A model generated the notes under the pieces. It saw only the letters and a list, made by a program, of their open reading frames with translations, made no database searches and was not told the DNA's origin. A stretch of 64,000 bases of DNA from contig JAIVFJ010000040.1 in NCBI GenBank assembly GCA_025765615.1, forward strand, positions 62,001 through 126,000. Reading direction: 5' to 3'. Source of the stretch: Zopfochytrium polystomum. Taxonomy: Eukaryota > Chytridiomycota > Chytridiomycetes > Chytridiales > Chytridiaceae. Within the stretch, counting starts at the first letter, position 1, and each line of letters begins with the position of its first letter. The position numbers and the translations under genes are program-made. Below, piece by piece: positions 30,866-41,187 of the stretch.

Positions 30866-33164
30866 ATGGACACGGCGTCGCGCGCCGCCCTCGGAGCGGC
30901 CTCGTCGCTGCTGCAGCTGCTGCCGCCGGCTGCCGGCGGCGACGGTAGCAGCAGCAGCAACAACAACAACAACCATAACGCAGGCGGCGGCGGCGGCGGC
31001 CCGGCCAGCCCGTCGTCGCCCACCGCCGCAGCCGCAGCCGCAGCCGCAAACGCCGCAGCGAACGCAGCCGCAAACGCCGCCGAGGCCATCGCCGGGTACG
31101 CCGCCCCCGTCTCAAACTGGGTGCGTTTCTTTATTTCATACATGCTTCTTGTTTGTCGGCGAGAGGAGAGAGGAAGGGTGGGGATTGAATCATTCATGTC
31201 ATGCATATGCCGTGTATGCTTCCCCAAGTCGGGTGATGTGATCGACGGGCTTCACAGAGCCCCGCCAGTCAAACAAAAAAAAAAAGGAGGAAGGAAGCAG
31301 CAGCAGCAGCCGATTGAGCCCATTCGCAGTAAGGCTGGATCTGTGCTCGAGCTTGGCCGAATATGCAAGGGCGGCGGGGGGAAGGGGGGGAAGGGGGGGA
31401 AGGGTTGGTGGTGTGTGGTGGTGGGAGTGCAAGTCTGAATGTCGGTCCCTCCGTCAAAGCCTTTGTCTCCCACGCCCACTTGCCCGTCCATCCCCAACCC
31501 TTAACCCTCGTCCTCCACCACCAGATCTCATTCATCTACCGACCAACTCGAAACATTTTCATGAGCCTCTACGGCATCTTCATTGCCTTTGTTTCGTCGA
31601 CACAAACGCAAAAATCAGCCATCAGCGCAGTCGTCTTTGGCGTGCTTCTTGCTGGCCTCTTTCTGATCTCTGCAGCAACCTACGCAGTCTTTTACTGGAT
31701 CTACATCCCGCGAGTGACGCACGTGCTGCCCTTTTACCTGCAGTACGGAACCGGCGTGGCAGGGTTAGTTGGGACCGGCTTTTTTTCTTTCCCCCCTTTA
31801 AATCTTTCTTTGCATCGAGGAGGCTCACGCCCCAACCAAAATCAACCTCGCGTAGTGGATCCGCGTCCGTGCCACCGTACGCCGAAGTCGACTTTACGCA
31901 ATTTGGCGTCGACGCGTCGTACGAGACGGGCCTGAAGCCAGAGCAGCTGTACAACCTTGGGGTGCAGCTGTGGGTTCCCGACAGCAACGTGAACTTCGAA
32001 GTCGGCAACTTTATGGTTTCGATGGAGCTGATTTCGGACAAGAACAAGACGCTGGCGACATCGAGCCGCCCGGCCATCTTGAAGTACAAGTCACCGCTGT
32101 TTCGCAGCGTCGGAACGCTGTACAGCAGCTTTTCGCTGCTGTACCAGTGGTCCTATGAGGCGCAGGTTATCAGGACGCGGTTGATTGAGAATTACGCAGA
32201 GACGCTTGTGAGTTGTTTTGTTTCATTTTTGGTTTCTCCCTTGCTGTCATGCTCAAATCGCTTTCATTTTTTGTTACTATTCTTCCCGCTCTCCTCTTCA
32301 TTGCCCACCTTCCTCTCGCAGGAAACGCCCGTCCGGCGCGCCATCATCAAGGTCTCATCGCCGCACCTCCAAGTGTACGAGAGCTTCCTGACCGTGGAAG
32401 CGCACTTTCAAGGGCTACGATACTTTATGTACCACTGGCACGTCACGACGGCCGCGCTCTTCATTTCCTTCTTCATGTTCTGGTACTCGACGTTTGGGCT
32501 CATCCTGTGGCGCCTCTTCCTGTCGTGGTTCCGCGGCGAGAGCAAGGAGGGCGGCGGCGGTGCGGCGGGCAGCGAGGGTGACGCCGCCGCAGCGGACGCG
32601 ACACGGCCGCGGAAGGACCCGGCGCCGGGGGTGTCGCACTCGAGCGACGAGGACGGCTACGACGAGGACGACGACGACGACGGGTACGATGACGAAGACG
32701 ACGGCGACGGCGACGACGCGGACGACGACGACGTGGACGGGGACGACGTCGAGTACGACGAGGACAACGACGAGTACGCGCGGCCGCCGGGGTACCGGCG
32801 CCGACTACGCCGGCGGCGCGAGCGGCGGCGACGGCGCGCTGCTGCGGAAGCGGCGGCGGTGGCGTCGGCGGCAACAACAACAGCGAATGCGTCGGGCGCG
32901 TCGAACGCGGCGGATTCGGCAGAAGCGGGCGGCGGCAGCGGCCCGGACGGACGCGCCGAGATTCCGGCGGCGGCGGCGGCGGCGGCGGTCGCGCCGACGT
33001 CGGTGACGGCGACGAGCGGGCACCCCGTTGTTGTCGGTAGCGGCGGCGGCGGCGGCGGGCTGCACGTGGTGAACGCAGACGAGGCGGAGTCGGACGGTGG
33101 CGGCGGCGGCGGCGGCGATGGCGAGACGGCAGGCGCGGCCGTTGTGGGACCGTCGCCGCAGTGA
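30866..33164 (+). CDS. seipin (lipid-droplet assembly protein)
   Basis: Four exons (30866-31120, 31525-31763, 31856-32207, 32322-33164) give 562 residues, all junctions GT-AG and in frame. Exon 1 is an Ala/Asn/Gly-rich N terminus. Exon 2 has the first membrane helix (VVFGVLLAGLFLISAATYAV). Exons 3-4 encode the lumenal beta-sandwich: PPYAEVDFTQFG, LYNLGVQLWVPDSNVNFEVG, FMVSMELISDKNK, SRPAILKYKSPL, HLQVYESFLTVEAHFQGLRY. Helix 2 is TTAALFISFFMFWYSTFGLI. Seipins form ER oligomeric rings at lipid-droplet contact sites. The cytosolic tail of about 210 residues is unusual: a long Asp/Glu stretch, an Arg-rich block, then Ala/Gly runs. Introns 1 and 3 also read open in one frame, but are removed because they interrupt the conserved fold. 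Confidence 0.85.
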
Positions 33165-33722
33165 AAGCTTTTTTTGGTTTGTTCGTTACTTGAGAATGAG
33201 CACGAGCGCTGGGACAGCAGGTGAGAGGAGATTTCAGAGAAGTTGGTGCGCGCGGCGGCGCGGGGGAGCGGGTGCCAAATCGATTTTTGTTGTGGCTGAG
33301 GGTGATGGCGCTTGCGAGGTGGGGCAGGAATTTGCAATGTTTCTTCTTGTACTTCTTGTTAAGAAATAAGGAAACCCGGGTTTTTTTTCTCAACCCCTTT
33401 GAAGGGCCAGCGTTGCCACCGACACGCTGACGGTGCATTTCAAAATCTTCACTCCGTATTACACGAAGTTCCTCCACACCACAGCACGTGAGCATGAGTT
33501 GATGGAAATGTTGAAGAGTCGTAGAGCCCATGTATGTATACGTATATCGTAAATGGGGAATTCCTACCTTCTCTTCAGTTCGACCAGCTTTCTTTGCTTT
33601 TGTGGTGGTAGCATGGTGCTATATGTCGTGCTGACAGTTGACATAGCAGCCTTGATTGGCCCCCCTTTTTGGCACATTCCTCTTTTCTCCGCTAAACGTT
33701 GAAGAAAACAAAAATGGGGAAA

Positions 33723-33756
<34 letters not shown>

Positions 33757-34134
33757 GCTCATTGAAGAAGAAAAGGCGAGCCCGCGGGTCGCTAATCCGA
33801 GGGGCCAGCGCCCATGGGGGTCCGTGGCTGGTCGAGGAGCGAGCTAGAGCGCGAGGGGCACGGTTTCACGTTGCGTACAGCAGAGAAAGAAACGATTCAA
33901 CTCGAAGAAACTAAAGGGAGAAACAGGTAAAAAACACAAGGCGGGGGGAACAGAATCGGCTCAAAAAGTTCCTGGGGAGGAAGGAAAAAGCTTGGACCAT
34001 TCAAACGGGCCAGATAGTGTTGAGGGTAGTCAAGTTTTCCTTTGCGGGGCATATTCCAACAAAAAGACTCAAAACCAACAGTCAGGGGAGTCATACACAA
34101 GGACAAATTTAAAAAAAAAAAAAATTGTGTCAGT
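33165..34134. other. intergenic region, no recognised gene
   Basis: 3' region of seipin, then about 900 bp with no coding signal. It includes a run of about 30 T (33726-33756). Confidence 0.5.
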
Positions 34135-34545
34135 TCAAAGCCCTTGGAGGAGTTTTGATCACAGACTTGATTCTCCTTGGCATACTTTCAACTAAACTTT
34201 GAAGGAACACAGAGAGAATTTCCTTGAAACTGATTTTTTCAGAGCTGGGATTCCAGACAGGCGATCTTTCCGCACACTCAGCTTCAGGTATTCCCAGAGA
34301 TTCTCCATTGAGTTTAGGTCTGGGCTTTGTGCAGGCCAATCCAGAACTTTAAATCCACGTAACTGAAACCATTGTCCCACTTTCACTGCTTTGTGAGCTG
34401 GTGCATTGACTTGCTGATGAATGAAGTTGGGGTTCAGATCGTCCATATATTCCAGAAAACCTTCAAACTCCACATCGAGAATGTCAAGATACTTGGTTGA
34501 GTTGACAGGCCGTCAATGAACGAAAAGCATCCCAGTTCAACCCAT
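34135..34545 (-). pseudogene. Tc1/mariner transposase, C-terminal fragment, inactive
   Basis: Minus-strand translation gives, in more than one frame, ELGCFSFIDG, YLDILDVEFEGFLEY, then QQVNAPAHKA, VLDWPAQSPDLNSMENLW and SMPRRIKSVIK. These are the catalytic-core and C-terminal landmarks of Tc1-type transposases. The Asp normally preceding NAPAH is Val and there are frameshifts, so it is dead. It abuts the family-2 repeat. Confidence 0.75.
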
Positions 34546-34554
34546 GTGAGACCA

Positions 34555-35240
34555 TGTGAGGCCACACCAAGGTCACAGTGATAAAGACTTGGGATTTTAT
34601 TCGTCTGTTTTTTTCAGTCTAGGGATTTTATTCACAAAACAGGTGCACCTGTCATAAAACTGCAAGGATAGGGACCCCTATTATTATTCCTGATTCCTTA
34701 GTTTCCAAGGCATTATCAAGGAATATTTGCAGCGACCACTTTTACTACTTTGTATTAACAGTTTCTGTTGCGCCAGGGTTTCCCCAACATATTTTCTTTT
34801 TGGTGACTAACAAAGACTGCCCAGCTGCCTAGGGATGGGGTGCCTGACAGGCCTTCCCCACACCTGCCTAACTTCTTATTTATTTTTGGCACTTGGACAT
34901 ACACGCATAGGGTTGGGAGTCATACAGAGACCTGTCAAATCCATCTGGCTTGTGAGGTGAGGGTACTGAGAGATGCTATGCACCCAGGTGTGTACATGGT
35001 TCCTTCGCAGGGATCCTCTTAAGGGGCCATGGATGGGGAATGCCGTTGACCCCACCAGTGACTGTGTGACACTGCTGGCTCTGTTGTTGGAGTGAGGATC
35101 ACGAGTTGTCGTCGCGATCTCCGCTGGCTCCAGCAGCGGGGGGGCGGCCTCACAGCCGGCCCCCACTTCTGTCAATGAGGGGGTCCCCACCCACCCTCAT
35201 GCCTCAAGGGTTCCCATCTGTTAGGCGGAACTGACTGGTT
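34555..35240 (-). repeat. family-2 repeat, second copy (partial, inverse orientation)
   Basis: Read on the minus strand it matches 21625-22311 over most of its length: shared blocks include CTCACTCCAACA, GCCAGCAGTGTCACA, CTTAAGAGGA, TCAGGCACCCCATCCCTAGG, GAAAATATGTT and TTTTATGACAGGT. It ends at TGTGAGGCCACACC (34555), matching the degenerate end of copy 1. It has small insertions and lacks the distal half. Confidence 0.7.
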
Positions 35241-35279
35241 AGCAGCAAGAGGGACAAGACAGACCGAACCTATTGTGAC

Positions 35280-35632
35280 TGTCAGGAACAGGGCAGGACA
35301 GGACAAGGCAGACAAGGAACTGAGAGGAGTGATGATTGTATTGGAAACAATAATTCACTTGAGGGATGGGACAGGTCCCCCATCCCCCTTTTATACCTTT
35401 GGAGAGTCTTCCTTGTCAAGACTCAAAGAAAGTTCCAGAAAGAGCAATTAGTAATACAATGATACCAATGATACCAATGACAACAAGACAAGTCAGGAAA
35501 GCAAAGAAGGTTCCAGAAGGTTCCACAAGGTTCCATGAAGGAATGTTCTAGAATGTTCGAGAAGGTTCCAGAAGGTTCCATGAAGGAATGTTCTAGAAGG
35601 TTCCAGAGGTTTCCAGAGGGTGATTCATAACA
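35280..35632 (-). repeat. 3' LTR of copy B (353 bp)
   Basis: TGTCAGG...TAACA on the + strand with the full heat-shock-element array (35508-35617). Around the TATA box it matches the 3' LTR of copy A and not its own 5' LTR. Confidence 0.88.
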
Positions 35633-37166
35633 TCATCTCCCCCTTTTAGGCCTCTTCTGCAACTTGGTGGGGTACCTGGTCTTGAACTTGAGCAGAAGGT
35701 CTTGGCAGTGAGTGAGGTTTGACTCAGGTTCCCAGGTGTTGTCAGCATCTGAGTAACCTTTCCACTTGACAAGGAACTTGAGTGTCCTTCCAAACCACTT
35801 GGCATCCAAGATTTGTTCAACCTCAAATTCCTCTTCACCTTCTACCTCAACTGGAGGAGGAGGAGGAACAACACTCTGCCTGGAATGGAATTGGCCACAA
35901 ACTTCTCCAAAAGGCTGACATGGAAAACTGGGTGGATCTTCATGGATGCAGGGAGATCCAGCTTGAAGGTGACTGGATTGATTTGCTCCAAGATCTTGAA
36001 AGGTCCCAACTTGAGGTTGTCCAGCTTGGGACTTGGTCTTTTGGTCTGCAAGTTCTTCCTCATGTCTGGCCAGTAGAAGTCTCTGGAAACAAGCTCATAT
36101 GTCTTGTGCTCTCCTGGGTGTCCAGCTGTTGCTGCATCATGCCCTGTCTTGAGTATCTCAAGCTTTTCCTCTTCTTGGCTGATTTGAATCTTGTGAGGCT
36201 CGGGGTCCTTGGAAATAGCATGGGCCCACACACTGTCAGGAAGCATGGGCCCACACACTGTCAGGAAGCAGTGGAGGGTGTGTCTTGGATGGTGGGGTTA
36301 AACCATCTCCCTTCAGGTGCAAGATCTGTCCTTCTGTGCTCATCAGTGGTGGGGCTTGAATTCTTGACTGGGAACTGTGATTCTTGAATCTTTGACTGAG
36401 AGTTCTGTTCTTGGCAAAGACTGTGAGCTGTTGAACTTGAATCTTGAATGTGGACTGTAAACTGTGGTACTTGAATCTTTGACTGTGGGTTCTGTGAACT
36501 AGAGTCTTGGCCATGACTGTGAGCTCTATGAGCTCTACTTGAATCTTGACTGTGAACTGTGAACTGTGGAACTTGAGTCTTGGCTGGCTGTGAATCTTGA
36601 ATGAAGGGCTTGAGAGCATGAGACTTGGGGGCTTGACTTGAGTTTTGGGTGACTGTTCCGATTGGTGGAGGTTGGACTTGACCAGTGACCCAATCAATGG
36701 CAGGGTTCTGGGCTTGCAGCCATGGTAATCCCAGGATGACAGAGAATGTGGGTGAGCCAAGATCCAATACTTCCAGGTTGACCATGGATGGTGGAAAGCC
36801 TTGGATGTGGAGGTTTTGCTTGGTTTCATGGCTGATTTCCTTGAACAGAGCATGATTGGCAAAGTGGACCTTGAGGGGTGTGGATTTCTTGATGGTGGGA
36901 ATGGCACAAGACTTGGCAAGGGTGTTGCAGGATGATCCAGAGTCGATAAGGGCCTTGGTTGTGATGGTTGACTTGGGTGAGAGTTGAACCTTGACATCCA
37001 TGGTGAGTTGGTGGGGCTTGGAATCTGAGGTGTTTGTGGTGCTGGTGGTGGTGATGAAACAGGGGCAGCTTGGAGGAGGGTCCAGGGAATTGCCCCTCAG
37101 TGAGCCTGGACCTGGGAGTTTGGGTGCTTCTTGGGCAGTCCTTGACAGCATGCTCCTTGGAGCCAC
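35633..37166 (-). pseudogene. rearranged pol remnant of copy B
   Basis: From 37166 the frame gives the gag/pol junction, a protease with its DSGSSCN triad but lacking the residues after it (NIIDA deleted), then joins directly from the spacer to RRTDLAPEG at the RNase H end. All of the reverse transcriptase is missing. A second deletion joins the integrase zinc region (DFYWPDMRK) to the C-terminal [10 protein letters not shown], removing the D-D-E core. A 25-bp tandem duplication (GCATGGGCCCACACACTGTC...) lies at about 36219-36268. The chromodomain segment near 35660-35860 remains but is frameshifted. Confidence 0.8.
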
Positions 37167-38011
37167 AGTAGAAACACAGTCCCTGCTGGGCCCTCCTTCT
37201 TTTCTCCTCTTGGCTCAGAGGACCCTTAGGAAGTGTCTCAACTGCATCCACTTGCATGGGTTCAGGAACTGTAAGAGCTTGAGGGACTGGGGTAGGTCTT
37301 GATGTAGTTCCTACTTGTCTTTGCTTCAGCCTCTTGGAGTAGAGTCTGTTGTCAATCTTGATGGCAAGGAGAATGTACTCTTCCAAGGTCTCAGGGATGT
37401 GCAGAGACTGGGAGAGCATGTCTTGGATGGACTCATGGAGACCATTATGGTACAGCTCCATCAGAGCTGCATCATTGTATCCAGAGTCTCTGGATAGTTG
37501 CTTGAATTGGTTGGGCCACACAAGATTGCTTTCCTTGCTTGATACGCTTGAGCTTGGATCTTGCTGTCCAAGATGCGTAGGGGTCACCAAAGGTAGCTTC
37601 CAGCCCCTCCCAGAGCTCTTGCAGGGTGGTGGGTGTGCTTGGGAGAGATCTGTACCATGATTGAGCTTGACCAGACAGGAGGGTGCTTGTGAAAAGAACC
37701 TTGACTTGCTCACTGGGAAATCTTGAAGGTTGGAGAAGGATGACATTCTCCACAGTGGCCATAAAGTTCCTGAGGTCTTTGGCCAGCCCAGTGAACTTGT
37801 CAGGGCTGGGAACCTTGGGCTCCCTTGCTTGGTTGGCTTGGGGCAGGGGAAGAGCTTGATGTTCTTGTTGGTGAAGTTGTTGTTGAAGCTGGTGCTGCTG
37901 GTGAAGGACTTGTTCTTGAAGTTGGTGTGTCTGTCTTGAAAGGGCTTGTAATTGGTCCATCAAGGCTTGGAAGGCAGTTGCATCAGGGAAGGTGTTGTTT
38001 GGGTCAGACAT
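37100..38011 (-). pseudogene. gag remnant of copy B
   Basis: Starts like copy A gag at 38011 and runs 179 residues to a 5-base deletion near 37513, which shifts the frame. The rest of gag is open in another frame down to the zinc knuckle, where a 4-base loss (near 37133) leads into the wrong frame for pol. No complete Gag or Gag-Pol can be made. Confidence 0.8.
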
Positions 38012-38051
38012 GATGGCAGAGAGTAGTAGGAGAGGGTGAAGTGAATTATGA

Positions 38052-38360
38052 TGTCAGGAACAGGGCAGGACAGGACAAGGCAGACAAGGAACTGAGAGGA
38101 GTGATGATTGTATTGGAAACAATAATTCACTTGAGGGATGGGACAGGTCCCCCCATCCCCCTTTTATACCTTTTGAGAGTGTTCCTTGTCAAGACTCAAA
38201 GAAAGTTCCAGAAAGAGCAATTAGTAATACAATGATACCAATGATACCAATGACAACAAGACAAGTCAGGAAAGCAAAGAAGGTTCCAGAAGGTTCCACA
38301 AGGTTCCATGAAGGAATGTTCTAGAAGGTTCCAGAGGTTTCCAGAGGGTGATTCATAACA
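38052..38360 (-). repeat. 5' LTR of copy B (309 bp)
   Basis: Same type as the 5' LTR of copy A around the TATA box, but with part of the heat-shock-element array missing (remaining units 38279-38345), which explains the shorter length. Confidence 0.88.
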
Positions 38361-38621
38361 AGCCTTTCCTTGGATTGGGTCGGAACACTCTCCCTGCAGT
38401 GAGACAAGTTGTGTCTGGTTCTGTTAATCGTAAACAGTTCTGATTTGGTTTGACAGGCACCTCTGCACACTAAGTGTTCCTTGTGGCTGCCCCTTGTCTC
38501 TCCAACCCCCTCCAACTCAGGGTTAAAACTTGTTGTTTATTTCTTTTGTTGTTTCTTTTGATGGGTTGTAGTGGCTTGCCACTCTCCTTACCAATTTAGT
38601 CAGCTTACCGATTCAGTCGGT

Positions 38622-39529
38622 TGTGAGATTCCTAATCTCACTGATCATGGTCTTAACTGGGGTCTCCCTAAAAGCTCTTCCCCAGTTGTGACTATGTCAT
38701 TATATTGGCCCCCCATATTTATTTTTTATTACCATTCATCACATCCCTCACGGGCTCTAGTGTTTATCACTATAAAAGAGCATCCTGTGTTCCTTGTGCT
38801 GAATGGGCCTAAGCACAAGGGGCACACCCCTCATTCATCCTATTCATTCTTATTTTTACTCATTTCCCTTTTTCTCTTTTCTTTCTTTCTTCCTTCTTTC
38901 CTTTTTTCTCTCCTCCCCTTTCCTATAAATACTCCCTCTCTCCCCTCCTTTGTTCTATATATATCTACTCTCTCTCAATAAATCCTACCTAGGTAACAAC
39001 CAATCCTTTTCTTTCCTCTTTGGTGTTTCTCCCTAGGCCAGAGCTACCAGACCAAGCTGGGGATGGAGTCCTCTTAGGCCAGTGCTACCAGACCAAGCTA
39101 GTAGAGGTATGATTTCCCCAGGCCAGTGTGTTGTATGCCAAGCTGGGGTGAGGTTTCCTTCCCTTTCCTTTCTCTTCCTTCCCCTACCTGGTTGGTTCTC
39201 ACATTGAGCTCTGTCTCTGTGATACTGGCAGATGCCATACTGCCTTAGGGCATCCCCTTGTTGAACTGCTGCCTGTTGGTCACCATGTTGGATAGTCAGG
39301 GCTTGAACCTGGGGCCTGTGGGGTACTCTTCATTGAGCAACTCCACTTGGTCTAGCTGTCCTTGAATAAAGACAGAATTGAACCACATCATCCATCTTTG
39401 TTGAGTTTGAGCTGAATCCAGGGTACTGGCTCTGCTAATAACCAGGAGCTTCCCATCTTAAAGACTTGTCTTATCCCTTTTGCCACTAGACTATAGATAA
39501 GCCCCTGAAGATGAAGAGGAGATCTCATA
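38622..39529 (+). repeat. 5' LTR of element C (908 bp)
   Basis: Contains two TATA candidates, TATAAAAG (38771) and TATAAATA (38924), and AATAAA (38977). The distal part holds minus-strand tRNA-like sequence (39289-39361 and about 39400-39497). No canonical tRNA primer site or self-primer complement was recognised just inside (39530 on, GTGGGGGGGATTCC). Confidence 0.9.
39289..39361 (-). other. degenerate tRNA-like segment in the LTR
   Basis: On the minus strand, GGACAGC (39361-39355) pairs at five of seven positions with ACTATCC (39296-39290) like an acceptor stem. A-box-like TAGACCAAGTGG and B-box GGTTCAAGCC with a CAGG/CCTG stem lie at tRNA spacing in 73 nt. The anticodon stem does not pair. 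The same sequence recurs in the 3' LTR (53059-53131). Confidence 0.4.
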
Positions 39530-39749
39530 GTGGGGGGGATTCCCTAAATGGTCTCCATTGTTGTCTTCTCCACCAATGCCATGAATCCTTGACCTTTTTG
39601 CTCACTCCATGAAATCATATCTAATTTTCTCACTATCTCTCAAAATCTTCTTAACTCAGATTGCCTGACTCACTATTCTATTTACTATTATGGAAACAAC
39701 CAGTGGACACACATGTTGACATTTGCCGGCCACTTTGGTGCAAGCCTCT

Positions 39750-40240
39750 TGGACTATTTGGATGTGACTCCGCTTCATGCGATTGAGGCCTGAGTTCGAT
39801 TCCACGCTTGGTTCCTTCTTGAATAACAACTTTGTCGCTTTTTACTTATGCAATATTGCTATAACCACTGACCATAACAACTTGGTTTTTTCCACATATC
39901 TCAGATATTCAACTATACTTCCATGGAACTATTTATTTTTTGGACGCAGAACGAATCACACTTGACCAGCTGTTATAACGTCGGCTTGTTGTCGACAGGT
40001 CCCCAGATCGATTCCCTCTCCATGGAAGACTCTTTGCCAACATTTTGTCTTCCCATCTGCATAGAATGATTGTTTGCTTCTGCCATAACCATTTTGTTTA
40101 TCTTAGTCGTTCCATGGAGATGAAACCGCTGATCTGATCGAAGCGAAACGTCCCAATTCCTCTTCCATGCCCAACTTGCCTAGTTGGTTTCTGCTCGATA
40201 AAACCCCACCCGACGTCGACAGTTCGATTCCTGTCCTCCC
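39750..40240 (+). repeat. three tRNA-like units spaced about 213 bp apart in the leader
   Basis: A-box-like sequences at 39750 (TGGACTATTTGG), 39962 (TTGACCAGCTGT) and 40176 (TTGCCTAGTTGG) are each followed 43-45 nt later by a B-box-like GTTCGATTCC or ATCGATTCC (39793, 40005, 40221). This is the spacing of internal RNA polymerase III promoters in tRNA genes. Unit 2 has a five-pair anticodon stem, GTCGG/TCGAC, around the seven-base loop CTTGTTG. Unit 3 has a GACAG/CTGTC T-stem. Acceptor stems are not preserved, so they are relics or tRNA-derived modules. Confidence 0.45.
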
Positions 40241-41187
40241 AACGGCTGGCACATTTTAAAATTGTTTAAATCCTGATTGAATGACTTAACTCGACAGGAC
40301 TGTTCAGTAACTTTATTTTACAGATGTACATTCCACTCCCTGACGCACCAACTATTTCGCTTTGCTACAGCCCTCACTGATGACCGCACCACGTCTCACG
40401 CCGCTCCACCAATCAAACCTTGTCCTACCACGAAAAAATTTGGTGCCACAGACGCCGCTGTCCCTTCAGAAATTTCGCGTCTGTCTCTCTGTCCCGCCGC
40501 CTTGCACAGCCGTCCTGATTGACTTGCGGTAGATTATGCCATTGCATGCAACCACGCCATGTTTCTGTCTGCCTGCCCCCTGCTTTCACAAGGCAACAAA
40601 CAACGGCTGACCACAATCGATCACACGCTCGGAGGATTCCATCCCGCAAACACCCGCTCTCGTTGAGCCAGGAATAGTATAAAAGCCAGGAGGTTTTGGG
40701 CTTTCTTTCCCCATCAACCCCCCTCGATTCGACATCGACTCCCTCAATCACAAGCCAGCCTGCACGGTTTTTCATTTTTTTTCATCCGCTGTGCCGTCTC
40801 TCATCTTGACTTCTAATCATATTTACCCTTCTCTATCACGGCCCTCTTCCGCGGCGGTGATCTGATTCTGGACTTGACCTTGGCCTGGCTCCGCCCTACC
40901 TATACTTGACATGACCCCACGGGTTTTCCATTCTTGTTTTCTCAATCATTTTAACCCTTTGCACCGATCTGACACCATCCTCTTTTCATACCATCGGATT
41001 GAACCTCTATTTCTGGATGACTTGGCTGATGCTGTGACCGATCCTTGCTGGTCCCGCCATTTGACTCCCCGGACTGCCGCTCCCGTCTTTACTGCTACCG
41101 CTGATCTGGACTATTTTGAATCTCTGCACGGGTTTTTCCGCTCCTCTTGCTTACTTTACCTGCGCTGTATGCCAAACAGACACTAAC

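Larger units (their letters stand above)
35280..38360 (-). mobile_element. copy B of the family-1 chromovirus, internally deleted and non-autonomous
   Basis: LTRs at 38052-38360 (5') and 35280-35632 (3') enclose a shortened gag-pol. No target duplication is seen (GTGAC versus AGCCT). It keeps the self-primer site, parts of gag, the zinc knuckle, protease and chromodomain, but lacks reverse transcriptase, nearly all RNase H and the integrase core. It could only move with enzymes supplied in trans, such as by copy A. Confidence 0.85.

Noticed and set aside
32500..33531. Minus-strand open frame opposite the seipin tail
   Set aside because: Ser/Arg-rich shadow of the acidic repeat region.
39530..39545. 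GTGGGGGGGATTCC after the 5' LTR of element C as a tRNA primer site
   Set aside because: It contains TGG, but the implied tRNA 3' end (ending in a run of C before CCA) does not look like a real tRNA; priming mechanism left open.
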